Source: Erythrobacter sp. SCN 62-14
GTDB taxonomy: Bacteria > Pseudomonadota > Alphaproteobacteria > Sphingomonadales > Sphingomonadaceae
Reading direction: 5' to 3'
Length of the DNA stretch: 64,000 nt
NCBI GenBank assembly: GCA_001724215.1
Contig: MEDW01000003.1
Location: 1-64,000 of the forward strand
Positions within the stretch are counted from its first letter, which is position 1; every line of letters begins with the position of its first letter. Below are positions 9,135 through 17,517 of this stretch, piece by piece. The notes beneath the pieces are model-generated. The model was not told the origin of the DNA. It ran no database searches and saw only the letters and a program-made list of their open reading frames with translations. The position numbers and the translations under genes are program-made.

Positions 9135-9740
9135 TCAGTCACGAAACATGGTGATGGCAAGGGCGCTGCGCTGTAGGATAGTGAGCGCACATAAAGCGGC
9201 ATAGGCATAGGCGATCACACCGAACCACGCCGGAAACAGGCACATCGCAATGAACACCGCGATGGTTTCCGCCCCTTCGGCAAGGCCTGTCGAATAGAAA
9301 AAGCTTTTGCGGCCATGGGCGGCTGTCTCGGCCCCCCGTTTGGCGGCAATGGTGGCAAAGGCAAGGAAGCTGACGCCGGTGAGCACAAAACTGGCGACCA
9401 GCACCAGCGCAGGGAGAGTGTTTGCGGCCGCCAACACGCCAAAGCCGAGCGGAATAGACACATAAAAGGCGAAATCCGCGACAATGTCGAAATAGCCGCC
9501 CAGATCGCTTGGCCCCCGCACCCGCGCGACCGCGCCGTCGAGCCCATCAAACACCCGGTTGGCGATGATGAGCGCAAGGCCCCAGCCGATCGCGCCCGCC
9601 GCAATTGCGCCTGCCCCTGCCAGCCCCAGCGCAAGCCCTGCAAAGGTCAGCTGGTTGGCCGTAACACCCATCCCCGCCAGCACGCGCCCTGCGTGGTTGA
9701 GCGCGGGATCAATCAGCGGGCGCAGCCTTGCATCAAACAT
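9135..9740 (-). CDS. CDP-alcohol phosphatidyltransferase family protein
   Basis: 201-residue integral membrane enzyme with about six helices. The signature DG-x2-AR-x(7)-G-x3-D-x3-D is complete (from DGAVARVRG to FDIVAD, residues about 66-90), which binds the divalent metals and the CDP moiety. Such enzymes swap CMP for an alcohol to make phospholipids such as phosphatidylglycerol or phosphatidylserine-type products; which alcohol is used here cannot be read off. Its start overlaps the end of the nucleoside transporter gene by eight bases, so the two are co-translated. Confidence 0.85.
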   Translation of the reverse strand: MFDARLRPLIDPALNHAGRVLAGMGVTANQLTFAGLALGLAGAGAIAAGAIGWGLALIIANRVFDGLDGAVARVRGPSDLGGYFDIVADFAFYVSIPLGFGVLAAANTLPALVLVASFVLTGVSFLAFATIAAKRGAETAAHGRKSFFYSTGLAEGAETIAVFIAMCLFPAWFGVIAYAYAALCALTILQRSALAITMFRD

Positions 9741-11007
9741 GGGTGATAAGCCCGATCCATGCCCCCGTCATGGCGGTGGCAAGATTGCCCGCAATCCAGC
9801 TTTTGATGCCCAGCCCCGCCGCCTCGGCGCGGCGCTCGGGGCACAATGTGCCGATGGTCGACACCAGCAAGCCCACGCTTGCCAGATTCGCCACTCCGCA
9901 CAGGGCATAGGTCACAATCAGCAGGCTCCTTGGCCCCAAGGTTCCGGCAGGCAGTGCGGCAAGTTCCAGATAGGCGACATATTCATTGAGCACCGCCTTG
10001 GTGCCCATCAGCGCGCCGGCCGCCTGCGCCTCGAACCATGGCACCCCAATCAGCCACATCAGCGGCGCAAAGGCCCAACCGAACAGGCGTTTTAGGGTGA
10101 GTGGTTCGCCCTCAACCTGCGGCGCCAGCGCCAATGCCTGATCGCTGAGCGCCACCAGTGCAAACACGACGATGATGACCGCAATCACGGCAAGGAACAG
10201 CTGCATCCCGTCCATCGTGCCTTTGACAATGGCATCAATGCTCGATTCGTATTTTAGCCCCGGCTCGGCTTCATCGAGCTCGGTGGCGAGCCTGTCACCT
10301 GTCTGCGGAACCATCAGGCGCGCAATCAGCAGCGCCGCGGGAAGCGACACCAGTGACGCAGCGATCATGTGGCCAACCGCGTCGGGAACAGTCCGGCTGA
10401 GCGTGGTGGCATAAAGGATCAGGATTGCGCCTGAGATCGTCGCCATGGCCAGCGCCATCACCTGAAAGAGCTCGGCCCGGCTCATCTTGGCAAAATAGGC
10501 CCGCACCACCAAAGGGCTCTCGACGACGCCCAGAAACATATTCGCCCCGCCAGACAGGCCGACCACACCCGACACACCGAGGCTGCGCCGCAAAAGAAAC
10601 GACAGCCCGCTCACCGCCGCCCTCAACACACCCCAATGCCACAGCAACGCAGCGAGAGCCGAGAAGACGATCACCAGCGGCAGAATCTGAAAGGCAATCA
10701 CCAGCGGCGGCTCGGCCCCTTCGGCCAGTTGAAAGGGCAAAGGCGCGCCGCCGAGATAACCGAACATATAGGATGAACCCACAAGCGTTGCCTGTTCAAT
10801 GGCCTGCACAGCGCTGTTGGCATAGCCCATCAAGTCCCAGACAAAAGGCACGCGCACCACCACCAGCGCCAAGGCTCCCTGAAGCGCCAGCGCACCTGCA
10901 ATCCAGCGCCACGAAGGCCGCGCCTCGCGGTTCTCGCTCATGGCCCACGCGAGGCCAAGCAGCACCGCAAGGCCAATCACCCCGCGAAACTGATCAAACG
11001 CTTCCAC
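9733..11007 (-). CDS. Concentrative nucleoside transporter (CNT/NupC family)
   Basis: 424 residues, GTG start at 11007, with about ten hydrophobic segments. Family motifs include the early GWxFG-like VGSSYMFGYLGG, the GANMFLGVVESPLV segment (NxFxGQTE-like in CNTs, here NMFLGVVESP) and the late KAVLNEYVAYLEL that contributes to the substrate and cation site (EFVAY in other members). CNTs import nucleosides with Na+ or H+. The gene follows the TVP38 fusion by six bases on the same strand and precedes the phosphatidyltransferase, forming one operon. Confidence 0.88.
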   Translation of the reverse strand: MEAFDQFRGVIGLAVLLGLAWAMSENREARPSWRWIAGALALQGALALVVVRVPFVWDLMGYANSAVQAIEQATLVGSSYMFGYLGGAPLPFQLAEGAEPPLVIAFQILPLVIVFSALAALLWHWGVLRAAVSGLSFLLRRSLGVSGVVGLSGGANMFLGVVESPLVVRAYFAKMSRAELFQVMALAMATISGAILILYATTLSRTVPDAVGHMIAASLVSLPAALLIARLMVPQTGDRLATELDEAEPGLKYESSIDAIVKGTMDGMQLFLAVIAVIIVVFALVALSDQALALAPQVEGEPLTLKRLFGWAFAPLMWLIGVPWFEAQAAGALMGTKAVLNEYVAYLELAALPAGTLGPRSLLIVTYALCGVANLASVGLLVSTIGTLCPERRAEAAGLGIKSWIAGNLATAMTGAWIGLITHV

Positions 11008-11013
11008 GCGCGC

Positions 11014-13161
11014 TTACCCGCGCCGCCATGCGTGGTATTTCTCAACCATTTTCAGCAGCTTTTCCGGCTTTCTTGCGAGTTTCCATTGACCGGCGGCAAA
11101 TTTATTCGCCTCAGCAAAGGTGGGATAGGAATGGATCGTTCCAAGGATCTTGTTCAGCCCCAGCCCGTGTTTCATCGCCAGCACATATTCGGCAAGCAAT
11201 TCGCCCGCATGGGCCGCGACGATCGTCACCCCAAGGATGCGATCCTTGCCGGGCTGGGTGAGCACTTTCACAAATCCGCGCATCTCGCTTTCGGCAATCG
11301 CGCGGTCGAGATCGTCGATTGCATAGCGGGTGACTTCATAAGCGATGCCCTTGGCCTCGGCCTCGCGTTCATTGATCCCGACGCGGGCAAATTCGGGATC
11401 TAGAAAAGTGACTTGCGGGATGACTCTGTAATCGGCTGTGAACTTCTTCAAGTGCCCGAACAGAGCGTTTACAGCGGCATACCACGCCTGATGACTGGCC
11501 ACATGGGTGAGTTGATAGGGCCCTGCCACATCGCCTGCGGCAAAGATATTGGGAAAGCGCGTGGCCAGCAGGCCATCCGTGGAAAGCACGCCTTCGCCCT
11601 CGCCCGCGATCCCCAATTCCTCCAAACCGAAACCCGCCAAGCGCGGCCTCCGCCCCACCGCCACGATCAGCGCATCATAGGCGACGCGCAGTTCATCGCC
11701 TGCGCGCTCGGCTATCACCATGCCTTGCTCAAAGCGTGCGGCGGTGTGGCCTGTCAGCACACGCACTCCTGCTTCTTCGAGCACGGCGGCAGCAAGCTCG
11801 CTGACCTCGGCATCCTCGCGTCCCAACAGCCGATCCGCCTGCTCGATCAGTGTTACCTCTGCACCCAAACGGGCGAAGGCCTGCGCCAATTCGCAGCCAA
11901 TCGGTCCGCCGCCTAGCACGCACAAACGGCGCGGCACTTCATCCATTCGGGCAAAGGCATCCCACATCGTCTCGCTGGTCAGATAGCCCGATGTCTCGAT
12001 GCCGGGGATCGGCGGCACGACCGGTTCGGCGCCGGTGGCAAGGATGATGCTGCGCGTGGTGAGGCGCTGTGTCGTGCCATCGGTCCGTGCGATCTCGATT
12101 GTCCACGGATCAAGGATGCGCGCATAGCCTTGCACCACATCAACGCCCAAACCTTCGTAACGCTCGATCGAATCGTGCGGCTCAATCGCGCGGATCACAT
12201 CGCGCACCCGCTCGATCGTGTCGCGAAAGGGGACCCGTGGACGCACCGGGGCAATCCCGTAGCGATCAGCGCGGCGCATCTGCTGTGCCACTTTGGCAGA
12301 CTTAATCAGCGCCTTGGACGGAACGCAGCCGGTGTTGAGACAATCGCCGCCCATCGCGCCTGCCTCAACCAGCGTTACCTTGGCCTTGACTGTCGCCGCA
12401 ATATAGGAGGACACCAGACCGGCAGCGCCTGCACCAATCACCACCAGATTGCGATCAAACCTTTTGGGGCGGTCAAAGCCCGCATAGGCACGGCGCGCGC
12501 GCAAAGCGCCGATCACCAGTTTGGCCAGCCATGGTGCAATTCCCAAGAGCGCAAACGAGGCGAGCAGCGCGGGCGAGGCAATGCCGGAAAGGCTATCGAT
12601 CCGCGCCAGTTGCGTGCCCGCGTTCACATAGACAATCGTGCCCAGCAGCATCCCCACCTGGCTCACCCACAGGAAGGTGACAAACGGCAGCCGTGTGAGA
12701 CCCATCACCAGATTGACTACAAAGAATGGCACCACCGGGATCATGCGCAAGCTGAACAGATAGAACACTCCGTCGCGCTCCATCCCTGCGTTGATGCTGC
12801 GCAGCCGCTCACCAAAACGCGCTTCTAGCCCATCGCGCAGCACATAGCGTGCCGACAGAAAAGCAAGCCCCGCACCGAGCGTTGAGGCAAAGCTCACCAG
12901 CACTGTGCCCACCACCAGCCCGAACAGCGCGCCCGCTGCCAGCGTCATGATCGCAGCCCCCGGCAGAGATGCTGCCGTTACCGCCACATAAGCGAGAAAG
13001 AACGCCGCCAGCACCACAGCGGGGTTTTCGCTATAGAAGGCATCCCAACCCGCGACTGCCGCCTTCATCCCGTCAAAGGTGAGATATTGCCCGAGGCCAA
13101 ACCCGAAATAGGTGGCCATCACGGCAGCCAAAGCGGCGAGGATGAGAAGCTTTTTGAGCAA
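11014..13161 (-). CDS. TVP38/TMEM64 membrane domain fused to a dihydrolipoamide-dehydrogenase-like FAD oxidoreductase
   Basis: 715 residues from a TTG start at 13161 (AGGAAA just upstream). Residues 1-230 are a TVP38/DedA-type membrane domain (VAVTAASLPGAAIMTLAAG, RMIPVVPFFVVNLVMGL). Residues about 240-700 are a pyridine nucleotide-disulfide oxidoreductase with FAD site GAGAAGLVSSY, redox-active pair in CLNTGCVPSK, NAD(P) site GGGPIGCELAQAFARLG, and the C-terminal HSYPTFAE with the His-Glu catalytic dyad of the interface. This combination is known in scattered bacteria, usually annotated as a mercuric-reductase-like protein; the substrate is not established. There is no MerA N-terminal HMA domain, so mercury reduction is unlikely. 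Confidence 0.88.
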   Translation of the reverse strand: MLKKLLILAALAAVMATYFGFGLGQYLTFDGMKAAVAGWDAFYSENPAVVLAAFFLAYVAVTAASLPGAAIMTLAAGALFGLVVGTVLVSFASTLGAGLAFLSARYVLRDGLEARFGERLRSINAGMERDGVFYLFSLRMIPVVPFFVVNLVMGLTRLPFVTFLWVSQVGMLLGTIVYVNAGTQLARIDSLSGIASPALLASFALLGIAPWLAKLVIGALRARRAYAGFDRPKRFDRNLVVIGAGAAGLVSSYIAATVKAKVTLVEAGAMGGDCLNTGCVPSKALIKSAKVAQQMRRADRYGIAPVRPRVPFRDTIERVRDVIRAIEPHDSIERYEGLGVDVVQGYARILDPWTIEIARTDGTTQRLTTRSIILATGAEPVVPPIPGIETSGYLTSETMWDAFARMDEVPRRLCVLGGGPIGCELAQAFARLGAEVTLIEQADRLLGREDAEVSELAAAVLEEAGVRVLTGHTAARFEQGMVIAERAGDELRVAYDALIVAVGRRPRLAGFGLEELGIAGEGEGVLSTDGLLATRFPNIFAAGDVAGPYQLTHVASHQAWYAAVNALFGHLKKFTADYRVIPQVTFLDPEFARVGINEREAEAKGIAYEVTRYAIDDLDRAIAESEMRGFVKVLTQPGKDRILGVTIVAAHAGELLAEYVLAMKHGLGLNKILGTIHSYPTFAEANKFAAGQWKLARKPEKLLKMVEKYHAWRRG

Positions 13162-13194
13162 GAGTGTTTCCTATGTGGCGGTGCGCTGCACCAC

Positions 13195-14313
13195 TTACGC
13201 GCCCGCCAGCTTGGCGTATGCGGCAATCCACCGGCTGTCTATGCGCTGCTTCAACGCTTGCGCCCAGCGGCCCTGCGCAGCGCATGCGCCATAGCTTGCC
13301 AGCGCGGTTCCGTCACCGCAACTTATCAGGTAAAGACTGGCAGGCCGCGGGGTGTAGCTGCTGCGCAGTTGCTTTCCCGTCAACACCGCGCGCAGATTGG
13401 CGGCAAGCACCGGACCTGTGTGCACCGCATGCACGCCCGAATGGGGTACGGCCCGATCTGTCCTTGTCGCGATATCGCCTGCGGCAAAAATATGAGGATG
13501 AGAAAGGCTGCGCTGGTAGCGATCAACCGCGATAAAGCCTGCCGCATCGCACGCCAATCCGCCAGCCTGCGGCCAGTCGGGCGCCGCGCTGCCGAGGGCG
13601 GCAATGATGATATCCACCGGCTCAAGGCATTGCGCCCCTGTATAAAGCGCACCATCGAGGACGCGCGCGTCATCCGCGATCACGGCGATCCCCCGCCCCG
13701 CCAATTCGCGTGTCGCGAGCGCCTTAAGCCGCCCGCCAAAACCGGGAAGAAGCCCTCCCCGTCCCGTCACCAGCACGACCTCACACGGCGCATCCAAGCT
13801 CGCCATATTCGCACAAGCAAAGGCCAGCTCCACACCCCCTGCCCCGCCGCCAATCACTGCGATCCGCTGCGCGCCTTGCCGGTTGGCGCTGCGCCACGCG
13901 TCAAATTGCGCGACAAAGCGATCCATTGGGCGCACTTCGCACAGGCGCGGATCATCGCCGAGAGTTTCGCGCGCACGCCCCACAGCGCCTGTATCAATCG
14001 ATGCCCAGGCAAAGGCGATCTGCTCACCCCTATCGCTCACCACGATCTGCCGCTCGGGATCAAGCCCGACGCAGTGGCCTGCGATCCATTCCACCCCGGC
14101 GCGCTGGCACAAGGCGGCCAAATCGACCCGGCCATCCTCTCGTTGATAGCGCCCGGCAAGCCACCCGGGCACCATCCCTGAATAGGTGAGAAAAGGTTGC
14201 GGCGTGAGCAAAGCCGCATGGCCACCCCCCGGTGTCCCCTTGCGCACCCAATCGGCCAGCACCGCGATGTTGGCATGTCCGCCGCCCACCAGTATGACAT
14301 CAAAACGGCGCAT
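13195..14313 (-). CDS. NDH-2-like FAD-dependent pyridine nucleotide oxidoreductase
   Basis: 372 residues starting at ATG 14313 after TGAGGAACC. It has an N-terminal FAD-binding GGGHANIAVL and a second dinucleotide site, GGGAGGVELAFACAN, at about residue 155, plus the late FAD-contacting HIFAAGDIA. No C-terminal membrane segment is evident. The PFLTYSGMVPGWLAG stretch marks the subfamily usually found fused to, or paired with, selenophosphate synthetase (SelD); here the SelD half is absent and the protein stops after the flavoprotein fold. It leads the minus-strand operon ahead of the TVP38 fusion. Confidence 0.82.
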   Translation of the reverse strand: MRRFDVILVGGGHANIAVLADWVRKGTPGGGHAALLTPQPFLTYSGMVPGWLAGRYQREDGRVDLAALCQRAGVEWIAGHCVGLDPERQIVVSDRGEQIAFAWASIDTGAVGRARETLGDDPRLCEVRPMDRFVAQFDAWRSANRQGAQRIAVIGGGAGGVELAFACANMASLDAPCEVVLVTGRGGLLPGFGGRLKALATRELAGRGIAVIADDARVLDGALYTGAQCLEPVDIIIAALGSAAPDWPQAGGLACDAAGFIAVDRYQRSLSHPHIFAAGDIATRTDRAVPHSGVHAVHTGPVLAANLRAVLTGKQLRSSYTPRPASLYLISCGDGTALASYGACAAQGRWAQALKQRIDSRWIAAYAKLAGA

Positions 14314-14487
14314 GGTTCCTCAAGCAATTCCTCAACACCTGCCGGAAGCGGCGAGTTGCGCCCATAAAACATTATTTCATCAAAGGCGCCATTTGTGCCC
14401 TGCGGTTCATGTGGCTGAAAGGTTCAAAAAGTATCGGGGCGCCCGGCCTATGCCAGCCCGCCTATGTCGGCTAGGCAAGGCAACCTG

Positions 14488-14616
14488 ATGAACGCGAAAG
14501 GCAGCTTGAAGCAAGCGCATGATGCCGCCATCAAGCGCTCGGTCGATGTGCCGAAAGTGTGGAACATTAAAGGGCCAAGCCTTGGAACTGTCTTGCAAGT
14601 TTCTCATTATGGATGA
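14488..14616 (+). CDS. Putative 42-residue basic peptide upstream of the exporter genes
   Basis: The ORF starts at ATG 14488, seven bases after a good ribosome site (GCAAGG, 14475-14480). The peptide begins MNAKGSLKQAHDAAIKR and ends VLQVSHYG; it is basic and has no signal peptide or cysteine. Its stop overlaps the start of the next small ORF (ATGGATGA), and that one in turn overlaps the ABC gene. Chained starts and stops argue for translation, either as a real peptide or as a leader controlling the exporter. Nothing recognisable in sequence; could be chance. Confidence 0.4.
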   Translation: MNAKGSLKQAHDAAIKRSVDVPKVWNIKGPSLGTVLQVSHYG

Positions 14617-14725
14617 AACGAGGCAGAGCTTAAGCCTGCCCGCTTCCGGGATGGGACAGGTCGACGCGCTCAATGACAGCGCTCCGCAGCTGCGGATTGA
14701 ACGGGAACACGCCTATGCCGGTTAG
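14609..14725 (+). CDS. Putative 38-residue acidic peptide overlapping the ABC exporter start
   Basis: ATG 14609 overlaps the stop of the preceding small ORF; the TAG at 14723-14725 lies 11 bases inside the ABC gene if that starts at ATG 14715. The peptide (MDETRQSLSLPASGMGQ at the N-terminus, REHAYAG at the C-terminus) is acidic to neutral and cysteine free. A double-glycine leader is not present. It could be an export substrate, a coupling leader or an artefact; only the arrangement supports it. Confidence 0.4.
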   Translation: MDETRQSLSLPASGMGQVDALNDSAPQLRIEREHAYAG

Positions 14726-16481
14726 AAAGCCAACCTATGGCGAAAGTCTATCCCTTTCAAAATTCTTCCGTATTTTCTTTGAGATACTCAAGCCGGAAGG
14801 CAATTTCTACTGGATTGCGATTGTCTATGGCGTGGGCATCAGCGTGCTGGCGCTCGCCACGCCGATCTCGGTGCAACTGCTGATCAGCACGATTGCAAAT
14901 ACCGCAATGCCGGCGCCTTTGGTGATGCTCTCGCTCACTTTGTTCGGCCTGTTGCTGCTATCTTCGCTGCTCTATGCCTTGCGCATCCATCTTATGGAGT
15001 TGTTTGCGCGGCGATTTTACGCACGGCTGGTCAGTGAAATCTCGCTGATTGCGATTTATGCACAAAACCCGTTTTTCACCGACAACACCCGCGCTGCGCT
15101 TTTCAACCGCTATTTCGATGTGATGGTGGTGATGTCGCGGATGCCTATACTGATCCTCGACGGCTATTCGATTTTGCTCGGCATCGGGGTCGGTTTTGTG
15201 CTGGTCTCGCTTTATCACCCGCTATTCCTGATCTTCACACTGGTGATGGTGGCGCTGATCGCGTTGGTCTGGTTCATCTGGGGGCCAAGCGCTGTACGCG
15301 CGTCGATTGACGTCAGCCACGCCAAGCACGCAACGGCTGCATGGCTTGAGCAGGTTGGCGAATCCAACGGCTTTTTCAAATCGCAGCGCCGGATTGACTA
15401 CGCGATCGAGCAAACCGACAAATTCACCCACGGCTACCTCAATGCGCGCAAGCGCTATTTCCGGCTGCATTTTTCGCAGTCGCTCTCATTCCTGTTCATG
15501 TACGCAGCCGCCAGTGCGGTGCTGCTGGGTCTGGGCGGCTGGCTGGTGATCAATTTCGAACTGACGTTGGGTCAGTTGGTGGCTGCCGAACTGGTGCTGT
15601 CTGCGGCGTTTTTCGGCGTGGCGATGCTGGGCAGCTACCTGACCTATTTCTATGACCTGTGTGCCGCAGTTGAAGAAGTTTCGCTGTTCTTCGATGTGGA
15701 GCAGGAAAACCCGCGCGGCGATGATCCGGTCGTGGGGAGCGATCACACGCTCACCTTCAAGGACGCAGGTGGCCAGGCACGCTTTGAAAAGGCCAATTTC
15801 AATTTCTCGCTTCCGACTGGCTCGATCACCATGGCTGCAACCAGCCAGCATGGCTTGCAACGCCTCTTCACCAACATCCTCAAGCTTTATGAACTGCCTG
15901 CCAATGGCTACACCACGCTGGGCGGGGTCGATTTGAAAGAGATCGAAACCCATCACCTGCGCCGATCGGTCTATGTGCTTGACCGGCCCAGCTTTGTGCC
16001 GATGACCGTGCGCGAATATCTCGGGCTTGCCTGTGACAAGGGCGATAGCTGGCGGATTGTCGAAGCGTTGGAGACAGTCGGTCTTGCCAGCACGATTGCG
16101 AGCTTTGAAAAAGGTCTCGACACCAAGATCGCTGCAACTGGCTATCCGCTGTCCACTGCCGAACTGCTTATGCTCAAACTGGCCAGTGCCATTCTTGCCA
16201 AGCCCAAGATTCTGGTGCTCACACGCCTATTTGATCTGATCGACGAACGTGATCTCAGCCGCACTTTTGCCGCGCTCAAGGAGCAGTCAAACACCACGGT
16301 GATCTATTTCTCCGACCGCGACAATCCGCTGGGCTGTGACCGGTTTCTTCATATGCAGGCCAGCACACAGACTTTCTATGACGATTTCGCCGAATTCCGC
16401 CGGGCCAGTCGAACGGTCCGGCCAAGTGGGCCTGATCCGCGCCGCTTGCTTGACGGCAGCCCCTCCAGCGGAGAGCAATAA
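14715..16481 (+). CDS. ABC-type exporter subunit with degenerate, probably inactive ATPase domain
   Basis: 588 residues (alternative ATG 14673 adds 14). Residues 20-310 are a six-helix ABC exporter membrane domain. Residues about 345-560 keep the layout of the nucleotide-binding domain but lose every catalytic motif. The Walker A position (about 371-382) reads AATSQHGLQRLF with no GxGKS/T. The signature is LSTAE instead of LSGGQ. Walker B is ILVLTRLFD, with neither the Asp nor the catalytic Glu of ILVLDE. It can hardly hydrolyse ATP alone. It sits in an operon with HlyD- and TolC-type genes (one-base overlap with the former), so the type 1 secretion architecture is kept. Either another ATPase drives it or it works without ATP hydrolysis. 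Confidence 0.85.
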   Translation: MPVRKPTYGESLSLSKFFRIFFEILKPEGNFYWIAIVYGVGISVLALATPISVQLLISTIANTAMPAPLVMLSLTLFGLLLLSSLLYALRIHLMELFARRFYARLVSEISLIAIYAQNPFFTDNTRAALFNRYFDVMVVMSRMPILILDGYSILLGIGVGFVLVSLYHPLFLIFTLVMVALIALVWFIWGPSAVRASIDVSHAKHATAAWLEQVGESNGFFKSQRRIDYAIEQTDKFTHGYLNARKRYFRLHFSQSLSFLFMYAAASAVLLGLGGWLVINFELTLGQLVAAELVLSAAFFGVAMLGSYLTYFYDLCAAVEEVSLFFDVEQENPRGDDPVVGSDHTLTFKDAGGQARFEKANFNFSLPTGSITMAATSQHGLQRLFTNILKLYELPANGYTTLGGVDLKEIETHHLRRSVYVLDRPSFVPMTVREYLGLACDKGDSWRIVEALETVGLASTIASFEKGLDTKIAATGYPLSTAELLMLKLASAILAKPKILVLTRLFDLIDERDLSRTFAALKEQSNTTVIYFSDRDNPLGCDRFLHMQASTQTFYDDFAEFRRASRTVRPSGPDPRRLLDGSPSSGEQ

Positions 16482-17512
16482 TGGCAACGCTTGGCAATGC
16501 TCCACCGCGCTTCACGGCGCTTGAATCGGTTCAGATTCCCCGCGTCATGCGCACCATCTTCGTGATGCTGCTGACCGGATTTGTGCTGTCGTTGATCTTT
16601 CTGATCTATGTGCCTTGGGTACAGACCACCACCGGACGCGGCGTGGTTACCACCTTAAGCCCCAATGAGCGCGAACAGTCGATCAACGCGCTCGTTACCG
16701 GGCGGATTGAGGAATGGTATGTGCGCGATGGGGCCAAAGTGACGAAAGGCGATCCGATTGTCCGGATTGCAGATATCGACCCCCAATTGATCGACCGACT
16801 CGAAGCAGAAGTGCGCCAAGTCGAATTGCAACTCGACGCCTCGCGCAGCGCTTTGGCAACCGCGCAGATTGACGAACGCCGCGCGCGCGAGTTGTTTGAG
16901 GCAGGGCTTGCGCCGCGGCGCGACTACGAACAGGCGATGATCCGCATTCAGGATATGCGCGGCAAAGTCGCCAGTGACGAGGCAGCATTGGCCCGCGCCC
17001 GGGTCAACCTGTCGCGTCAGGCCGTGCAGATTGTCACCGCCCCGCGCGATGGCTTTATCCAGAAAGTGCAGGCAGGCGACGCAGCGACTTTTGTGCGGGC
17101 CGGCGATATGCTGGCAATGTTCGTGCCCGAAAGTTCCGAAAGGGTGGTTGAAGTCTTTATCAACGGCCTTGATGTGGGCCTTGTGCAAGTGGGCGCCAAG
17201 GCGCGCATCATGTTTGAAGGCTGGCCAGCAGTGCAGTTCAGCGGGTGGCCGGCCGTGGCTGTTGGCACGTTTGGCGGTGAGGTGATTTCAATCGATCAGG
17301 CATCGCAGCCCAATGGCCGGTTTCGCGTGCTGATTCGCGAGGACAAGACCGATCCCAACCCCTGGCCGGAAGAACGCTTTGTCCGCTTTGGCGCCAAGGC
17401 GCAGGCATGGGTGCTGCTCAACACTGTGCCGGTAGGCTATGAAATCTGGCGTCAGCTCAACAGCTTCCCACCCGAATTGCCGGGCGCTCCGGCGGGTTCG
17501 GGGGATCGCTAA
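16481..17512 (+). CDS. HlyD-family membrane fusion protein (periplasmic adaptor)
   Basis: 343 residues. A single N-terminal anchor (about 25-47) is followed by the split lipoyl/barrel-sandwich halves (ALVTGRIEEWYVRDGAKVTKGDPI and APRDGFIQKVQAGDAATF) that flank a predicted coiled-coil hairpin at about residues 105-175 (charged, E/R/A rich). Adaptors of this type bridge an inner-membrane exporter to an outer-membrane TolC channel. It overlaps the ABC gene by one base and lies five bases before the TolC-type gene. Confidence 0.92.
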   Translation: MATLGNAPPRFTALESVQIPRVMRTIFVMLLTGFVLSLIFLIYVPWVQTTTGRGVVTTLSPNEREQSINALVTGRIEEWYVRDGAKVTKGDPIVRIADIDPQLIDRLEAEVRQVELQLDASRSALATAQIDERRARELFEAGLAPRRDYEQAMIRIQDMRGKVASDEAALARARVNLSRQAVQIVTAPRDGFIQKVQAGDAATFVRAGDMLAMFVPESSERVVEVFINGLDVGLVQVGAKARIMFEGWPAVQFSGWPAVAVGTFGGEVISIDQASQPNGRFRVLIREDKTDPNPWPEERFVRFGAKAQAWVLLNTVPVGYEIWRQLNSFPPELPGAPAGSGDR

Positions 17513-17517
17513 AAGCC

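Noticed and set aside
11014-13161. Mercuric reductase (merA)
   Set aside because: No N-terminal metal-binding domain, no C-terminal vicinal Cys pair and no mer neighbours; the TVP38 fusion points elsewhere.
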